From NCBI GenBank assembly GCA_028821475.1, contig JAPPGB010000044.1:1-34448 (forward strand): a DNA stretch of 34,448 nt. Direction: 5' to 3'. This document shows positions 1 to 8,239 of the stretch, piece by piece. The notes beneath the pieces were generated by a model, which saw only the letters and a program-made list of their open reading frames with translations, was not told the origin of the DNA and made no database searches. How positions within the stretch are numbered: position 1 is the first letter of the stretch; each line of letters opens with the position of its first letter. The translations under genes and the position numbers were made by a program. Source of the stretch: Spirochaetaceae bacterium (GTDB lineage: Bacteria > Spirochaetota > Spirochaetia > SZUA-6 > Bin103).

Positions 1-177
1 CAGCAGGCGCGCGGCCGCGGCGGCCGCGCCGGCCACGATCAGCACGCCCGCCACGGTCGCCGCGGCATGCTGCAGGGCGTGCACGGCCGCCCCCGCCGCC
101 GCCGCCACGACCGCCAGTGCAATCACGATGGCCGCGGCTCCGGCGGGTCGAGCGGGGCTGAGCAAGGCGCGCGGCAC
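1..177 (-). CDS. Membrane sensor kinase, N-terminal fragment (putative)
   Basis: The minus strand reads openly from about 177 off the window edge, giving 59 residues: a basic start (VPRALLSPARP), then two Ala/Val/Leu-rich hydrophobic stretches (around residues 16-32 and 39-58) separated by a short AVHALQHAA link. This looks like the first membrane segments of a sensor protein. It lies 82 bases downstream of an OmpR-family response regulator in the same orientation, where the partner histidine kinase (PhoR/EnvZ type) usually sits. No kinase motif is visible because the gene leaves the window, so the kinase identity is inference from position. The GTG at 175-177 is the chosen start; it has only a weak upstream GAG. 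Confidence 0.45.
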   Translation of the reverse strand, partial: MPRALLSPARPAGAAAIVIALAVVAAAAGAAVHALQHAAATVAGVLIVAGAAAAAARLL

Positions 178-223
178 GCCGGTTAGCTCATTGCAGCCGG
201 TGGCGGCAGCCGGGATGGATCGC

Positions 224-271
224 CGCTCGAGAGCAGCCGGTGTTTCGCCACGGGCTGCTCTAGGCGGTGGC
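224..271. repeat. Dispersed stop-codon-associated repeat, copy A
   Basis: This 48-base segment is nearly identical (about 41 of 46 aligned positions) to 15030-15075. Both copies contain the TAG stop codon of a minus-strand gene and extend just past it. Read on the minus strand copy A can fold: AGCAGCC pairs with GGCTGCT, then GTG with CAC, around a GCGAAA loop. There is no T-run, so it is not a classic intrinsic terminator. It may be a REP-like element or a conserved 3'-end hairpin. Confidence 0.5.
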
Positions 272-958
272 GTCCTTGAAGCGGTAGCCGACGCCGCGCA
301 CCGTCTCGATGAGCCCGCTGCCGGCGCCCAGCTTCTTGCGCACCCCCGCGATCAGCACGTCGATGGAGCGGTCGGTCACCGGGTAGTCGGGTCCATGCAC
401 CGCGGCGACGAGCTGGTTGCGCGTAAACACCCAGCCGGCGTGGCCGGCCAGGAACTGCAGCACCGAGAACTCGGTAGCGGTAAGGCGCACCGCCCGGCCG
501 CCGACCTTGACCTCGCGCCGGCCCGGATGGATGGTCAGCGCGCCCACGGTCAGCGGCGCCTGCCGGTCGTGCACCTCCGTGCCGTGCCGGCGCAGCACCG
601 CCTTGATGCGCGCTATGAGCACGCGCGGGCTGAACGGCTTGGTGACGTAGTCCTCGGCGCCCTGTTCCAGGCCGGCGATGATGTCGGCCTCCTCGCCCTT
701 GGCCGTTACCATCACGATCGGCACGCCGCGGGTCAGCACGTTGGACTTCAGGATCTGGCACAGCGCCAGCCCGTCCATGCCAGGCAGCATGAGATCGACC
801 AGGATCAGCAGCGGCGTGCTGTCCGCCAGCAGCCGCAACGCCTCCTCCGCGGAGCGCGCGGCGACCGTGACGAATCCCTCCCGCCCGCAGTTGAAGCGGA
901 TCAGCTCCATGATGTCGTCGTCGTCCTCGACGACCAGGATGTGGTGGGTCTTGGGCAT
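260..958 (-). CDS. OmpR/PhoB-family response regulator
   Basis: A 232-residue two-component response regulator. The receiver domain (about 1-120) shows the acidic pocket EDDDD (11-15), the phospho-acceptor Asp55 in LVDLMLPG, Thr85 in MVTAKG and Lys107 in YVTKPFS. The C-terminal winged-helix DNA-binding domain (about 130-230) has the typical LTATEFSVLQFL entry and the ending VRGVGYRF. It would bind DNA when phosphorylated by a membrane kinase, probably the one whose start lies directly downstream. The ATG at 956-958 is chosen because AGGCAG precedes it; a TTG five codons upstream (973) is possible. The gene follows the glycosyltransferase by 39 bases, so co-transcription is likely. The regulated genes cannot be read from the sequence. 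Confidence 0.93.
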   Translation of the reverse strand: MPKTHHILVVEDDDDIMELIRFNCGREGFVTVAARSAEEALRLLADSTPLLILVDLMLPGMDGLALCQILKSNVLTRGVPIVMVTAKGEEADIIAGLEQGAEDYVTKPFSPRVLIARIKAVLRRHGTEVHDRQAPLTVGALTIHPGRREVKVGGRAVRLTATEFSVLQFLAGHAGWVFTRNQLVAAVHGPDYPVTDRSIDVLIAGVRKKLGAGSGLIETVRGVGYRFKDATA

Positions 959-997
959 GTCTGCCTGGATCAATCCATCCGGGCGCCCGGCCGGCCG

Positions 998-2260
998 TCA
1001 AGGCGCATGCGTTGCCGGCAGCCGGGATCCTTTCCATTCGGCGCGTACGCCGGCAATGGCGAGTACCGTGATGTACGCGTAGAACCCCATGAAGAACAGC
1101 GTATACGGAACCACCCGGGCCAGGGCGCGGCGCCGGCGCGGGTGGTACAGCGCCGCGGCCAGGGCAGCCAGCGTGCCGATGCTCACCAGCGAGGTAAGCG
1201 GCCACACCACCAGCCACGGCACCAGCAGCGCAAACGGAGCGGCCGCCACGCTGAGGATCAGGAACAGCGTGACGTAGCGGTAGCCCCAGGCGGCGGCCGG
1301 GTCGTTGCTGTAGAAGGCGCCGCCGTTCCAGCGCACGTGCTGATTGATGAACGCGCGCCAGTCGGGCTGCGGCTCGGTGGTGACCAGCGTCTCGGCAAGC
1401 GTGGAGGCGCGCACCTTCCAGCCGGCGCGGCTGGCGGCGCCGATCAGCGCGGCATCCTCGGTAATGGTGTAGCCGAGCGAGCGGAATCCGCCGATCCCGG
1501 CCAGCACGGGCGCGCGCAGCGCCAGGTTGTTGCCGAAGCAGCCGGTCGGCTGGCCCAGCCCGGCGGTGCCGGTGGAGTACTGGTGCACCAGCGGCTGGTC
1601 GAACGCCTGGTAGCGGTCGGTAAAGCGGTCCGGGCCGCGGGCTGCGGCACCCTCGGTGCGGTCACCGTCGCCGCTGCCGCCGAAACCGATGCCGCTGCCG
1701 CTGCCGCCGGGCGCCTGCACCGCCAGTTGGCCGAACACCACCCCGGTTCTGCCGCCGGCGTCGGCGGTGAAGTAGGCGGTAAGCCGCTCCACCCAGGTCG
1801 GCGGCACCGTGCAGTCGGCATCGGTGAACAGCAGCAGTTCACCGGCCGCCGCGGCCACGCCGAGGTCCAGCGCCTGCTGCTTGCCGGTGCAGTCCTCGGG
1901 CGGCCGCCGGTTGCGCACCACCCGTACCGGGTAGGGTGCCGCGGCGCGGTGGCGCTCCATGATGGCGGCGGTGGCGTCGGTCGACCGGTCGTCGACCAGG
2001 ACCAGCTCGAAGGCGCCGGTGGTCTGCGCCGCCAGCGAGTCCAGCAGCCGCGGCAATGCCTGTTCTTCGTTCATGGCGGCCACCACCACCGATACCGGCG
2101 GAGCACTCCGCCGCCCGGAGGGGCGCCGCCGCCGCCGTGCTTCGTCCCGGCGGTCGCGCAGGCGTGCCGCCAGCACGCCGGCGGCCAGGGTGGCGTGGGT
2201 GAGCAGCATGGAGGCGCACAGCGCGAGCACGGCCCATTGCAGCGCGCCGGCCACGGTCAT
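998..2260 (-). CDS. Membrane glycosyltransferase, family 2
   Basis: A 420-residue inverting glycosyltransferase of the GT2 (GT-A fold) type. A hydrophobic N-terminal segment and a basic Arg-rich stretch precede the catalytic domain. Visible motifs are SVVVAAMNEE (strand 1), VDDRSTD, the metal-binding FTDADCT, ITEDAAL (the catalytic-base ED motif) and QHVRW, the QxxRW motif of processive-type GT2 enzymes. About three transmembrane segments follow, ending in EWKGSR, which resembles GT2 enzymes that glycosylate lipids or carotenoids. Donor and acceptor cannot be deduced. The start ATG overlaps the htpG stop in an ATGA junction, indicating translational coupling. The middle carries a Gly/Ser-rich insertion (around GGSGSGIGFGGSGDG) that is probably a flexible loop. 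Confidence 0.85.
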   Translation of the reverse strand: MTVAGALQWAVLALCASMLLTHATLAAGVLAARLRDRRDEARRRRRPSGRRSAPPVSVVVAAMNEEQALPRLLDSLAAQTTGAFELVLVDDRSTDATAAIMERHRAAAPYPVRVVRNRRPPEDCTGKQQALDLGVAAAAGELLLFTDADCTVPPTWVERLTAYFTADAGGRTGVVFGQLAVQAPGGSGSGIGFGGSGDGDRTEGAAARGPDRFTDRYQAFDQPLVHQYSTGTAGLGQPTGCFGNNLALRAPVLAGIGGFRSLGYTITEDAALIGAASRAGWKVRASTLAETLVTTEPQPDWRAFINQHVRWNGGAFYSNDPAAAWGYRYVTLFLILSVAAAPFALLVPWLVVWPLTSLVSIGTLAALAAALYHPRRRRALARVVPYTLFFMGFYAYITVLAIAGVRAEWKGSRLPATHAP

Positions 2261-4128
2261 GGCAGGGCGCGCTCCAGCGACCGGTTCAGGCGCGATGCGA
2301 ACGCCACCGGATCGGAGAGTTGTGCGCCCTCGATCAGCAGCGCCTGTTCCAGCAGCAGGTGGCTGGTATCCGCCACCACTTCGTCCGCGCCCTGCTTCAG
2401 CAGCGCATCGAGCTTGGTCACGATCGGGTGGTTCGGGTTGACCTCCAGGACCGGCTGAAACTTCTCCGCCTCCTGCCCGAGCGCGCGCAGCACGCCCTGC
2501 ATCGACACCGTCGGGTCGTTGGCATCCGCCACGATGCAACTCGGCGAGTCGGTCAGCCGGGCGCTCGCCTTCACCTCCTTCACGGCGTCGCCGAGCACCT
2601 CGGCAATACGCTTCAGGAGCGCGTCCAGCTCCTGCTCCTGCTTCTCGCTGGCGGCGGTCTTCAGGTCGTCGGCGGTGTCGCTGCGGTTCACGGACTTCAA
2701 CTCATGGTCCTCGAACTTTCCGATGGTCGGGATCACGAACCCGTCGATCTCGTCATCCATCAGCAGAACTTCGATCTGCTGTGCGCGGTACACCTCCAGC
2801 AGCGGCGAATGGCGCAGGTTGGCGCCGCGCTCCCCGGTGATGTAGTAGATCGCCTTCTGATCCTCACCCATCCGCTCCACGTACTGCTTCAGGCTGGTCA
2901 GGCCGTCGTGGGCGGTGGTGCGAAATCGCACCAGCTCGAGCAGCGCGTCGCGGTTGGCGAAGTCCTGGTACAGGCCCTCCTTGAGCGGGCGCCCGAACTC
3001 GGTGATGAAGGTGTCGTAGAGCTCGGGATTGTTGGTCAGGTCGCGGAACTCGGACAGCAGTTTCTTGACCGATGCGTTGCGGATGCTGGTCAGGAGGCGG
3101 TTCTGCTGCAGAATCTCGCGGCTCACGTTGAGCGGCAGGTCCTCGGAGTCGATCACGCCGCGTACGAAGCGCAGGTAGGCGGGCAGCAACTCCTTGTTGT
3201 CGTCGGTGATGAACACGCGCTTCACGTACAGCTTCACGCCGGGCCGGTAGTCGGCGTAGTACAGGTCGGGCGGCGCCTTCTTGGGGATGAAGAACAGGGT
3301 GGTGTACTCCTGGGTGCCCTCGGCGCGGGTGTGCACGTAGTGCAGCGGGTCTTCCTGGTCGTAGCTCAGGCCGCGGTAGAACTCGAAGTAGTCCTCGTCG
3401 GCCAGCTCCGACTTGGGGCGCTGCCAGAGCGCGCTGGCGGCGTTGATCTGCTCGCTATGCTGCTCTTCCTTCTTGTCGCGGGTCTCGGTGTAGTGCAGGT
3501 GGATCGGGTAGGGGATGTGGTTGGAGTACTTCTTGATTACCTCTTCGATCTGCCAGCGCGCGGCGAACTCGGCGCCGTCCTCGTTCAGGTGCAGGGTCAC
3601 GGTGGTGCCGGCGCCGGTGCGCTCCGCCGGGGAAATCTCGAACGAGCCGCGCCCGTTGCTCACCCAGCGGTGCGCCTGCTCCTCGCCGGCGCTCAGGCTG
3701 AGCACCTCGACGCGGTCCGCCACCATGAAGCTGGAGTAGAAGCCGACGCCGAACTGGCCGATCAGGTTGGCGTCGCCGCCGGCGCCATCCTTGGCGCTCT
3801 TCTGCACTGCATCGAGAAACCGCTTCGTGCCGGAGCGGGCGATGGTGCCCAGGTTGTCGCGCAGTTCGTCGGCGTTCATGCCGATGCCGCTGTCCGCCAC
3901 CGTCAGCGTCTTCGGTTTGCTCTCGGAATCGAACGAGATGTCGACCCGCGGCGTAAACGGCAACCCCTTGAAGTCCTCGTCGGTCAGGGTCAGGTAACGC
4001 AGCTTGTCCAGCGCGTCCGAGGCGTTGGACACCAGTTCGCGCAGGAAGATCTCCTTGTGCGAATATAGCGAGTGGATGATGAGATCGAGCAGCTGGCTGA
4101 CCTCGGTCTTGAATCGGTGCTTGGCCAT
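2257..4128 (-). CDS. htpG: Molecular chaperone HtpG (bacterial Hsp90)
   Basis: A 623-residue full-length Hsp90 homologue, an ATP-driven cytosolic chaperone acting as a dimer. The GHKL ATPase domain is clear: [12 protein letters not shown] near residue 35, DSGIGM near 82 and [11 protein letters not shown] near 127. The middle domain carries the conserved VKRVFITDD and SREILQQNR segments, the latter with the catalytic-loop Arg, and the C-terminal dimerisation domain ends in NRSLERAL. The length matches the family. It starts 67 bases after trpS and its stop overlaps the glycosyltransferase start, so it sits in the middle of a minus-strand run. No CIRCE or sigma-32-type site is visible in the short gap ahead of it. 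Confidence 0.98.
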
Positions 4129-4195
4129 TCGTTCCGTCTCGTCCTTAGTTCATGGGTTCAGTGTGTCGTGCCGCCGGCTCGGCGCGGCGCCGCGG

Positions 4196-5254
4196 TCAGG
4201 GGCGACCGAAGCCGAAGCCCATGGCGTCGCGGACCAACTCCATGGTGGCGCGCGCCTCGCGGCGCATGCGCTCGTTGCCGTCATGCAGAATCTCGTCCAC
4301 CGTCTCCGGCTGCGCCTCCAGGGCCGCGCGCCGTTCCCGGATCGGCTCCAGGAAGTCGTTCAGCGCCCGCGTCAGCTTGCGCTTTACCTCCACGTCGCCC
4401 ACCGTGCCGGCGCGGTAGCGCTCCTTGAGGTCGTCCACCTCGGCGCGGTCGGGGTTGAACGCGTCGTGGTAGATGAACACCGGGTTGCCCTCCACGCGGC
4501 CGGGGATGTCGGCCCGGATGCGGTTGGGGTCGGTGTACATGCCGCGCACCTTGCGCTCCACGGTGGCGGCGTCGTCGCCGAGGTAGATGGTGTTGTCCAG
4601 GCTCTTGCTCATCTTGGCTTGGCCGTCGGTGCCGACCAGGGTGGGCACCTCGCCGATGAGCACGTCCGGCACCGGGAACACCTTGCCGTACAGGCGGTTG
4701 AAGCGGCGCGCGAGTTCGCGGCTCACCTCCACCTGCGACTCGTTGTCCTTGCCCACCGGCACCAGGTTGGCGCGCGGCAGCAGGATGTCGGCCGCCTGCA
4801 GCACCGGGTAGCCAAGCAGCCCGAACGGCATCGCCTCCAGGTAGGCGGCCTGCGCCATCTCCTTGAGGCTCGGTACCCGCTCCAGGCGCGCCACCGTGGT
4901 CAGCATCGACAGCAGCGTGTTCAGCTCGTAGGTCTCGGCAACGGCGCTCTGCACGAAGATAACCGCGCGCTCCGGGTCGATGCCGGTGGCCAGGTAGTCG
5001 ATCGCCACGGCGCGGATGTTGGCGGCCAGCTCGCGCACGTGCACGCGCTCCGGGCGGGTGGTAAGGGTGTGCACGTCGGCGATGATGAAGAAGCACTCGT
5101 ACCGGTCCTGCAGCTCGATCCGGTTCTTGACGCTGCCCACGTAGTGGCCGACGTGCAGCGGGCCGGTGGGCCGGTCGCCGGTGAGGATGCGCGGCCGCGT
5201 GCCGACCTGAAACGACTTCCTGTGACCGGCGGGCGCCGCAACGGTGGAACTCAT
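4196..5254 (-). CDS. trpS: Tryptophan--tRNA ligase
   Basis: A 352-residue class I aminoacyl-tRNA synthetase that charges tRNA-Trp. The HIGH-type signature GPLHVGHY lies at residues 31-38 and the KMSKS signature (AKMSKSLDN) near residue 213. [20 protein letters not shown] is the usual tRNA/substrate segment. The N-terminus carries about 20 extra residues ([16 protein letters not shown]) before the core begins at [10 protein letters not shown]. The gene is divergent from higBA across a 106-base gap and is first in the minus-strand run trpS-htpG-glycosyltransferase-regulator-kinase. The functions in that run are unrelated, so it may simply be a transcriptional neighbourhood. Confidence 0.97.
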   Translation of the reverse strand: MSSTVAAPAGHRKSFQVGTRPRILTGDRPTGPLHVGHYVGSVKNRIELQDRYECFFIIADVHTLTTRPERVHVRELAANIRAVAIDYLATGIDPERAVIFVQSAVAETYELNTLLSMLTTVARLERVPSLKEMAQAAYLEAMPFGLLGYPVLQAADILLPRANLVPVGKDNESQVEVSRELARRFNRLYGKVFPVPDVLIGEVPTLVGTDGQAKMSKSLDNTIYLGDDAATVERKVRGMYTDPNRIRADIPGRVEGNPVFIYHDAFNPDRAEVDDLKERYRAGTVGDVEVKRKLTRALNDFLEPIRERRAALEAQPETVDEILHDGNERMRREARATMELVRDAMGFGFGRP

Positions 5255-5319
5255 GAGGCACCCTGAAAGTACGAAGCCGCCATCCCCCGGTCAAACCGGC
5301 GTACATGTCCCGCAAGCGC

Positions 5320-5358
5320 TTGTAACCCGTTACGTGACATGTTACGCTAGGTTACAAT
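5320..5358 (+). promoter_or_regulatory. Probable higBA promoter/operator with GTTAC repeats
   Basis: Upstream of higB lies a cluster of GTTAC/GTAAC half-sites: GTAAC at 5322, GTTAC at 5329, 5341 and 5351. TGTAACC (5321-5327) and GGTTACA (5350-5356) form a perfect 7-base inverted repeat around the others. A candidate promoter overlaps it: TTGTAA (5320-5325), 17-base spacer, TACGCT (5343-5348). HigA antitoxins normally bind palindromes at their own promoter, so this is a good candidate autoregulatory operator. The calculated start point would lie only a few bases before the higB GTG, so the transcript may be nearly leaderless. Confidence 0.5.
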
Positions 5359-5360
5359 CC

Positions 5361-5639
5361 GTGGTTAAGAGCTTCAAACACAAGGGGCTGCAACGGTTTT
5401 TCGAAACTGGGAGCAAGCGCGGCATCCAGCCCAAGCATGCCGACCAACTCAGCGATATTCTGGCATCTCTGGATTCCGCCACGTCTCCGCGAGACATGGG
5501 GGCTCCCAGCTTTCGATTGCATCTATTGGAACCTCGCCATGCGGCCATCTGGTCTGTGTATGTTGCCAAGAACTGGAGTGTTGACTTCCGCTTCGTTGGC
5601 GAACATGTCGAATCAGTCGATTACGTTGATCACCACTAG
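5361..5639 (+). CDS. higB: HigB-type toxin (RelE/ParE superfamily)
   Basis: A 92-residue toxin of the HigB/RelE mRNA-interferase family. It has the family start VVKSFKHKGLQRFFETGSKRGI, then HADQLSDILASLD, the FRLHLLEP strand, WSVYVAKNWSVDFRF and the typical ending VDYVDHH. HigB toxins cut mRNA at the ribosome and are neutralised by HigA. The GTG at 5361 is chosen because HigB proteins begin at this M/V-x-K-S-F position; an open frame extends upstream into the promoter without homology. The toxin gene precedes the antitoxin gene, the usual higBA order, with a 9-base gap. Base composition is visibly lower in GC than the flanking genes, suggesting acquisition. Confidence 0.9.
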   Translation: MVKSFKHKGLQRFFETGSKRGIQPKHADQLSDILASLDSATSPRDMGAPSFRLHLLEPRHAAIWSVYVAKNWSVDFRFVGEHVESVDYVDHH

Positions 5640-5648
5640 GGGGTAGTG

Positions 5649-5939
5649 ATGAGAATGTATGATCCTCCCCATCCGGGCGGCGTCTTGCGAAGACAGTGGA
5701 TCGAGCCATTGGGTGTTTCCATTACCCAGGCAGCCAAGCGTCTCGGTGTGTCCCGCAAGGCGCTTTCCGAGCTTGTCAATGAACATACCGGGATCAGTCC
5801 CGAGATGGCGGTGAGGCTTTCCATTGCCTTGGATACCAGTTCCGAGCTGTGGATGAACATGCAGGCCAGCTATGACTTGTGGCATGCCGAGCAGCGTCGT
5901 GACGAGCTCACCGTAGCGACTCTTGTTGCGCCGCGGTGA
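5649..5939 (+). CDS. higA: HigA-type antitoxin (XRE helix-turn-helix)
   Basis: A 96-residue antitoxin that binds HigB and represses the operon. It opens with the family hallmark MYDPPHPGGVLRRQWIEPLG, followed by a helix-turn-helix of the XRE type (SITQAAKRLGVSRKALSELVNEHTGISPEMAVRL, given here only as positions about 25-60) and the WMNMQASYDLWHAE segment typical of HigA/VapI. AGGGGG at 5638-5643, placed over the higB stop codon, is the ribosome-binding site for the ATG at 5649; a GTG at 5646 and an ATG at 5655 are alternative starts. With higB it forms a complete, apparently intact module. Confidence 0.92.
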   Translation: MRMYDPPHPGGVLRRQWIEPLGVSITQAAKRLGVSRKALSELVNEHTGISPEMAVRLSIALDTSSELWMNMQASYDLWHAEQRRDELTVATLVAPR

Positions 5940-6137
5940 GCGGTTGACCGTGCCGCCGGGTGGCTGCCGGTCTTGAGGGCGGAAGGGTCAACTACGGGTA
6001 CCTAACGATCTGCTACGACCGCCGATCTGCCCGTGCCTTGTCAGACGCAATGAAAGTCGGGTGCTTGAAAGAAAGCTGCTGTATCAGCTCGCTGTTCATG
6101 CTGCCACGACCGGCCAGTGGCGCGTATACTCGCTGGT

Positions 6138-7136
6138 GTGAGCCATACCGCGCCGATTGATGCGTTCGTACCGGACTCGCTACGCGATTTGGCGGATCCG
6201 TCGCGGGATCTTCCGCGGTTGGCTAAGAGCCGGTCGACGATGGCGGCGATCGAGGCAGCCGTGGTCGAGGTCCCGACGCGGCATCGGTTGCTGCGCGGAG
6301 ACGCTCGGCTGGCGGCGCTGTCCCCCGGTTCGGTTCACCTCGTGGTCACCTCGCCGCCCTACTGGATTCTCAAGGAGTACCGCCGCGCCGATGGCCAGTT
6401 GGGGTGGGTGGAGGATTACCAGGAGTTCTTGGCCGAACTCGACCAGGTGTGGCGTATGTGCCACGAAGCGTTGGTGCCGGGGGGACGGCTGATCTGCGTT
6501 GTTGGTGACGTGTGCCTTGCGCGTCGCAGGAATCGGGGCAAGCATACCGTGGTGCCACTGCACGCTTCGATCCAGGAGCACTGCCGGGAGATCGGGTTCG
6601 ACAACCTGGCGCCGATTATCTGGAGCAAGATTGCCAACGCGGCTTACGAAGTGGACCGCGGTGGCGGTGGGTTCCTGGGTAAGCCGTACGAGCCCAACGC
6701 GGTGGTCAAGAACGATATCGAGTACATCCTGATGCAGCGGAAGGGCGGGGGCTACCGGAAGCCGGACCTGTCGGCGCGGATACTCAGTCTGCTTTCGGAG
6801 ACCTCCTTCAAGCGGTTCTTTCGGCAGATCTGGTCCGACATCCCGGGTGAGTCGACCCGTGATCACCCGGCGCCCTACCCGGTCGCCCTGGCCGACCGCC
6901 TGATTCGCATGTTCAGCTTCGTGGGGGACACGGTTCTCGATCCGTTCAACGGCACCGCCACTACCCAGGTCGCCGCTGCCGCCTGCGGACGAAACAGCAT
7001 CGGCATCGAAGTCGACCCGGTGTATTTCGAAGATGGACTCGACCGGCTGCGCCGGGAAATCGGAGGTCTCCTGAGCACGGCCCACGTGTCGACCGGCGAG
7101 GTAGGTGCGCGAAGTGGGCTGCCCGCCTCGGCGTGA
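6138..7136 (+). CDS. Solitary DNA methyltransferase (TSPPYW, N4-cytosine/N6-adenine type)
   Basis: A 332-residue S-adenosylmethionine-dependent DNA methyltransferase of the beta class, in which the catalytic motif precedes the cofactor motif. Motif IV is TSPPYWILKEY, a form typical of N4-cytosine enzymes such as M.PvuII. The AdoMet-binding motif near the C-terminus is DPFNGTATTQVA, departing from the usual DPFxGSGTT by T-A in place of G-S/G. No restriction endonuclease is adjacent, so it is an orphan by context. TATACT at 6125-6130 resembles a -10 box seven bases before the GTG at 6138, compatible with a leaderless start. GTG 6117 and ATG 6240 are alternatives in the same frame. The target sequence cannot be read. 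Confidence 0.88.
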   Translation: MSHTAPIDAFVPDSLRDLADPSRDLPRLAKSRSTMAAIEAAVVEVPTRHRLLRGDARLAALSPGSVHLVVTSPPYWILKEYRRADGQLGWVEDYQEFLAELDQVWRMCHEALVPGGRLICVVGDVCLARRRNRGKHTVVPLHASIQEHCREIGFDNLAPIIWSKIANAAYEVDRGGGGFLGKPYEPNAVVKNDIEYILMQRKGGGYRKPDLSARILSLLSETSFKRFFRQIWSDIPGESTRDHPAPYPVALADRLIRMFSFVGDTVLDPFNGTATTQVAAAACGRNSIGIEVDPVYFEDGLDRLRREIGGLLSTAHVSTGEVGARSGLPASA

Positions 7137-7245
7137 GCCGCCCCGTATGATCACTGCCCAGGACGCCGTTTCGACAACTTGATCGAGCAGGTCTCGGTCG
7201 GAAACCCCAACGCGGTCAGGACTGACTGATCGCCGCGGTCTGCGT

Positions 7246-7773
7246 CTATGCCTTCTCGGCATGGTGGCGGAGGGCGGGGAGGAGGGCTTGCAGGTAGCGG
7301 GCGACGTCCCGGTGTTCGGCGAGCAGGCGGGCGACGGCGGCGTCGATGGCGGTGCGCAGCGGCGGCGGCGTGGCGGCGGGGATTTCGTGGCGGTCGAGGA
7401 TGCGGGGGGCGGCGTGGGGCGTGAACAGGATGTCCACCCACAGGTCGCGCCAGTCGAAGCGGTGCGCGGCCAGCGATACCTGGTCGCAGATGTTGAAGTA
7501 GAGGGCGCGCGGGGCGGACAGGTCGGGCGCCATCCAGGCATACAGGTTGTAGGGGCGGTGCTCCCAGAACAGGCCGAAGGTCACGGTGCCGCGCGGCAGG
7601 TAGATGCCGCCGACGGCGTAGGCGCGGTCGCTGACGAAGTGCAGCACGCCGTGGCCGGGGCGCAGCAGCAGCACGCGGGAGCGGAACCGGTTGCGGCGGC
7701 CGTCGGGGTAGCGCTTCTCTTCGTAGCACCAGCGCGGATAGTAGCGTACGTCGCGATCGGCGTGACTGTTCAT
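7246..7773 (-). CDS. DUF402 family protein (possible nucleoside phosphatase)
   Basis: A 175-residue protein of the DUF402/FomD-like family. The diagnostic stretch is YNLYAWMAPDLSAPRALYFNICDQ followed by WVDILFTP and RILDRHEIP (residues about 85-145). Characterised relatives hydrolyse nucleoside di- or triphosphates, or CMP-phosphonates in the case of FomD; the substrate here is unknown. A clear AGGAGG precedes the ATG at 7771-7773, fixing the start. The gene converges with the methyltransferase across about 110 bases and lies 130 bases after the alkyltransferase-like gene on the same strand. Confidence 0.8.
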   Translation of the reverse strand: MNSHADRDVRYYPRWCYEEKRYPDGRRNRFRSRVLLLRPGHGVLHFVSDRAYAVGGIYLPRGTVTFGLFWEHRPYNLYAWMAPDLSAPRALYFNICDQVSLAAHRFDWRDLWVDILFTPHAAPRILDRHEIPAATPPPLRTAIDAAVARLLAEHRDVARYLQALLPALRHHAEKA

Positions 7774-7903
7774 GCGGCCTCCTTTTGCTCGTCGGCGCGT
7801 GCACCGCGGCGGGCTACGGCGCTGCCGGATGCGCCGGCGCTTGGTACGGGCACGGATGAAACGCTGCTCACGGGCAGATCTGCGCCTTGCGTGCCGCGGC
7901 CGG

Positions 7904-8239
7904 TCATGGGCGCCACTGGTGGGCTGCCAGGTCGAGGCGTCCGTCCGGGCTCACGGCCACGCCCTCGGCGAGCAGCAGGGAGCGCTGTCGCTTGAGCCCG
8001 TCGCCCGGCAGCCGGATCGCTCCGCCGGCCCCGACGACGCGGTGCCATGGCAGTCCACTGTCGGCGTAGGCACGCAGCGCCCAGGCCACCTGCCGCGCGG
8101 CGCGCCGGTTGCCCGCCTGCGCCGCCACCTGGCCGTAGGTCGCCACCCGCCCCGGCGGGATCGCCGCCACTACCGCCGCGATGCGCCGCAGCAGGCCGGC
8201 GGAGTCGGGAGTCCTTGTCGTCGGGGCGTCCGACCGCAC
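7904..8239 (-). CDS. Alkyltransferase-like protein (ATL), MGMT family
   Basis: This protein has the fold and motifs of the O6-methylguanine-DNA methyltransferase C-terminal domain: IPPGRVATYGQVAAQAG (residues 27-43), RAARQVAWALRA and LPWHRVVGAGG (63-73). The methyl-accepting Cys of the PCHRV motif is replaced by Trp65 (PWHRV). Such proteins are alkyltransferase-like: they bind O6-alkylguanine, flip it and hand the lesion to nucleotide excision repair, but do not transfer the alkyl group. The GTG at 8239 gives 111 residues, the usual size. The frame stays open upstream to 8455, but that extension shows no family similarity, so the start is uncertain. Confidence 0.85.
   Translation of the reverse strand: MRSDAPTTRTPDSAGLLRRIAAVVAAIPPGRVATYGQVAAQAGNRRAARQVAWALRAYADSGLPWHRVVGAGGAIRLPGDGLKRQRSLLLAEGVAVSPDGRLDLAAHQWRP

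Noticed and set aside
128-2458. A 776-codon plus-strand open frame across the regulator and glycosyltransferase genes
   Set aside because: It lies antisense to two well-supported genes and to part of htpG, and its translation is Arg/His/Gln/Gly-rich low complexity. Such mirror frames are normal in high-GC coding DNA.
2320-4068. A 582-codon plus-strand frame antisense to htpG
   Set aside because: htpG is unambiguous on the other strand, and the antisense product is Leu/Val/His/Gln-rich with no family features.
5960-6160. A 66-codon frame upstream of the methyltransferase
   Set aside because: There is no recognisable domain or good ribosome site, and it overlaps the likely methyltransferase promoter and start.
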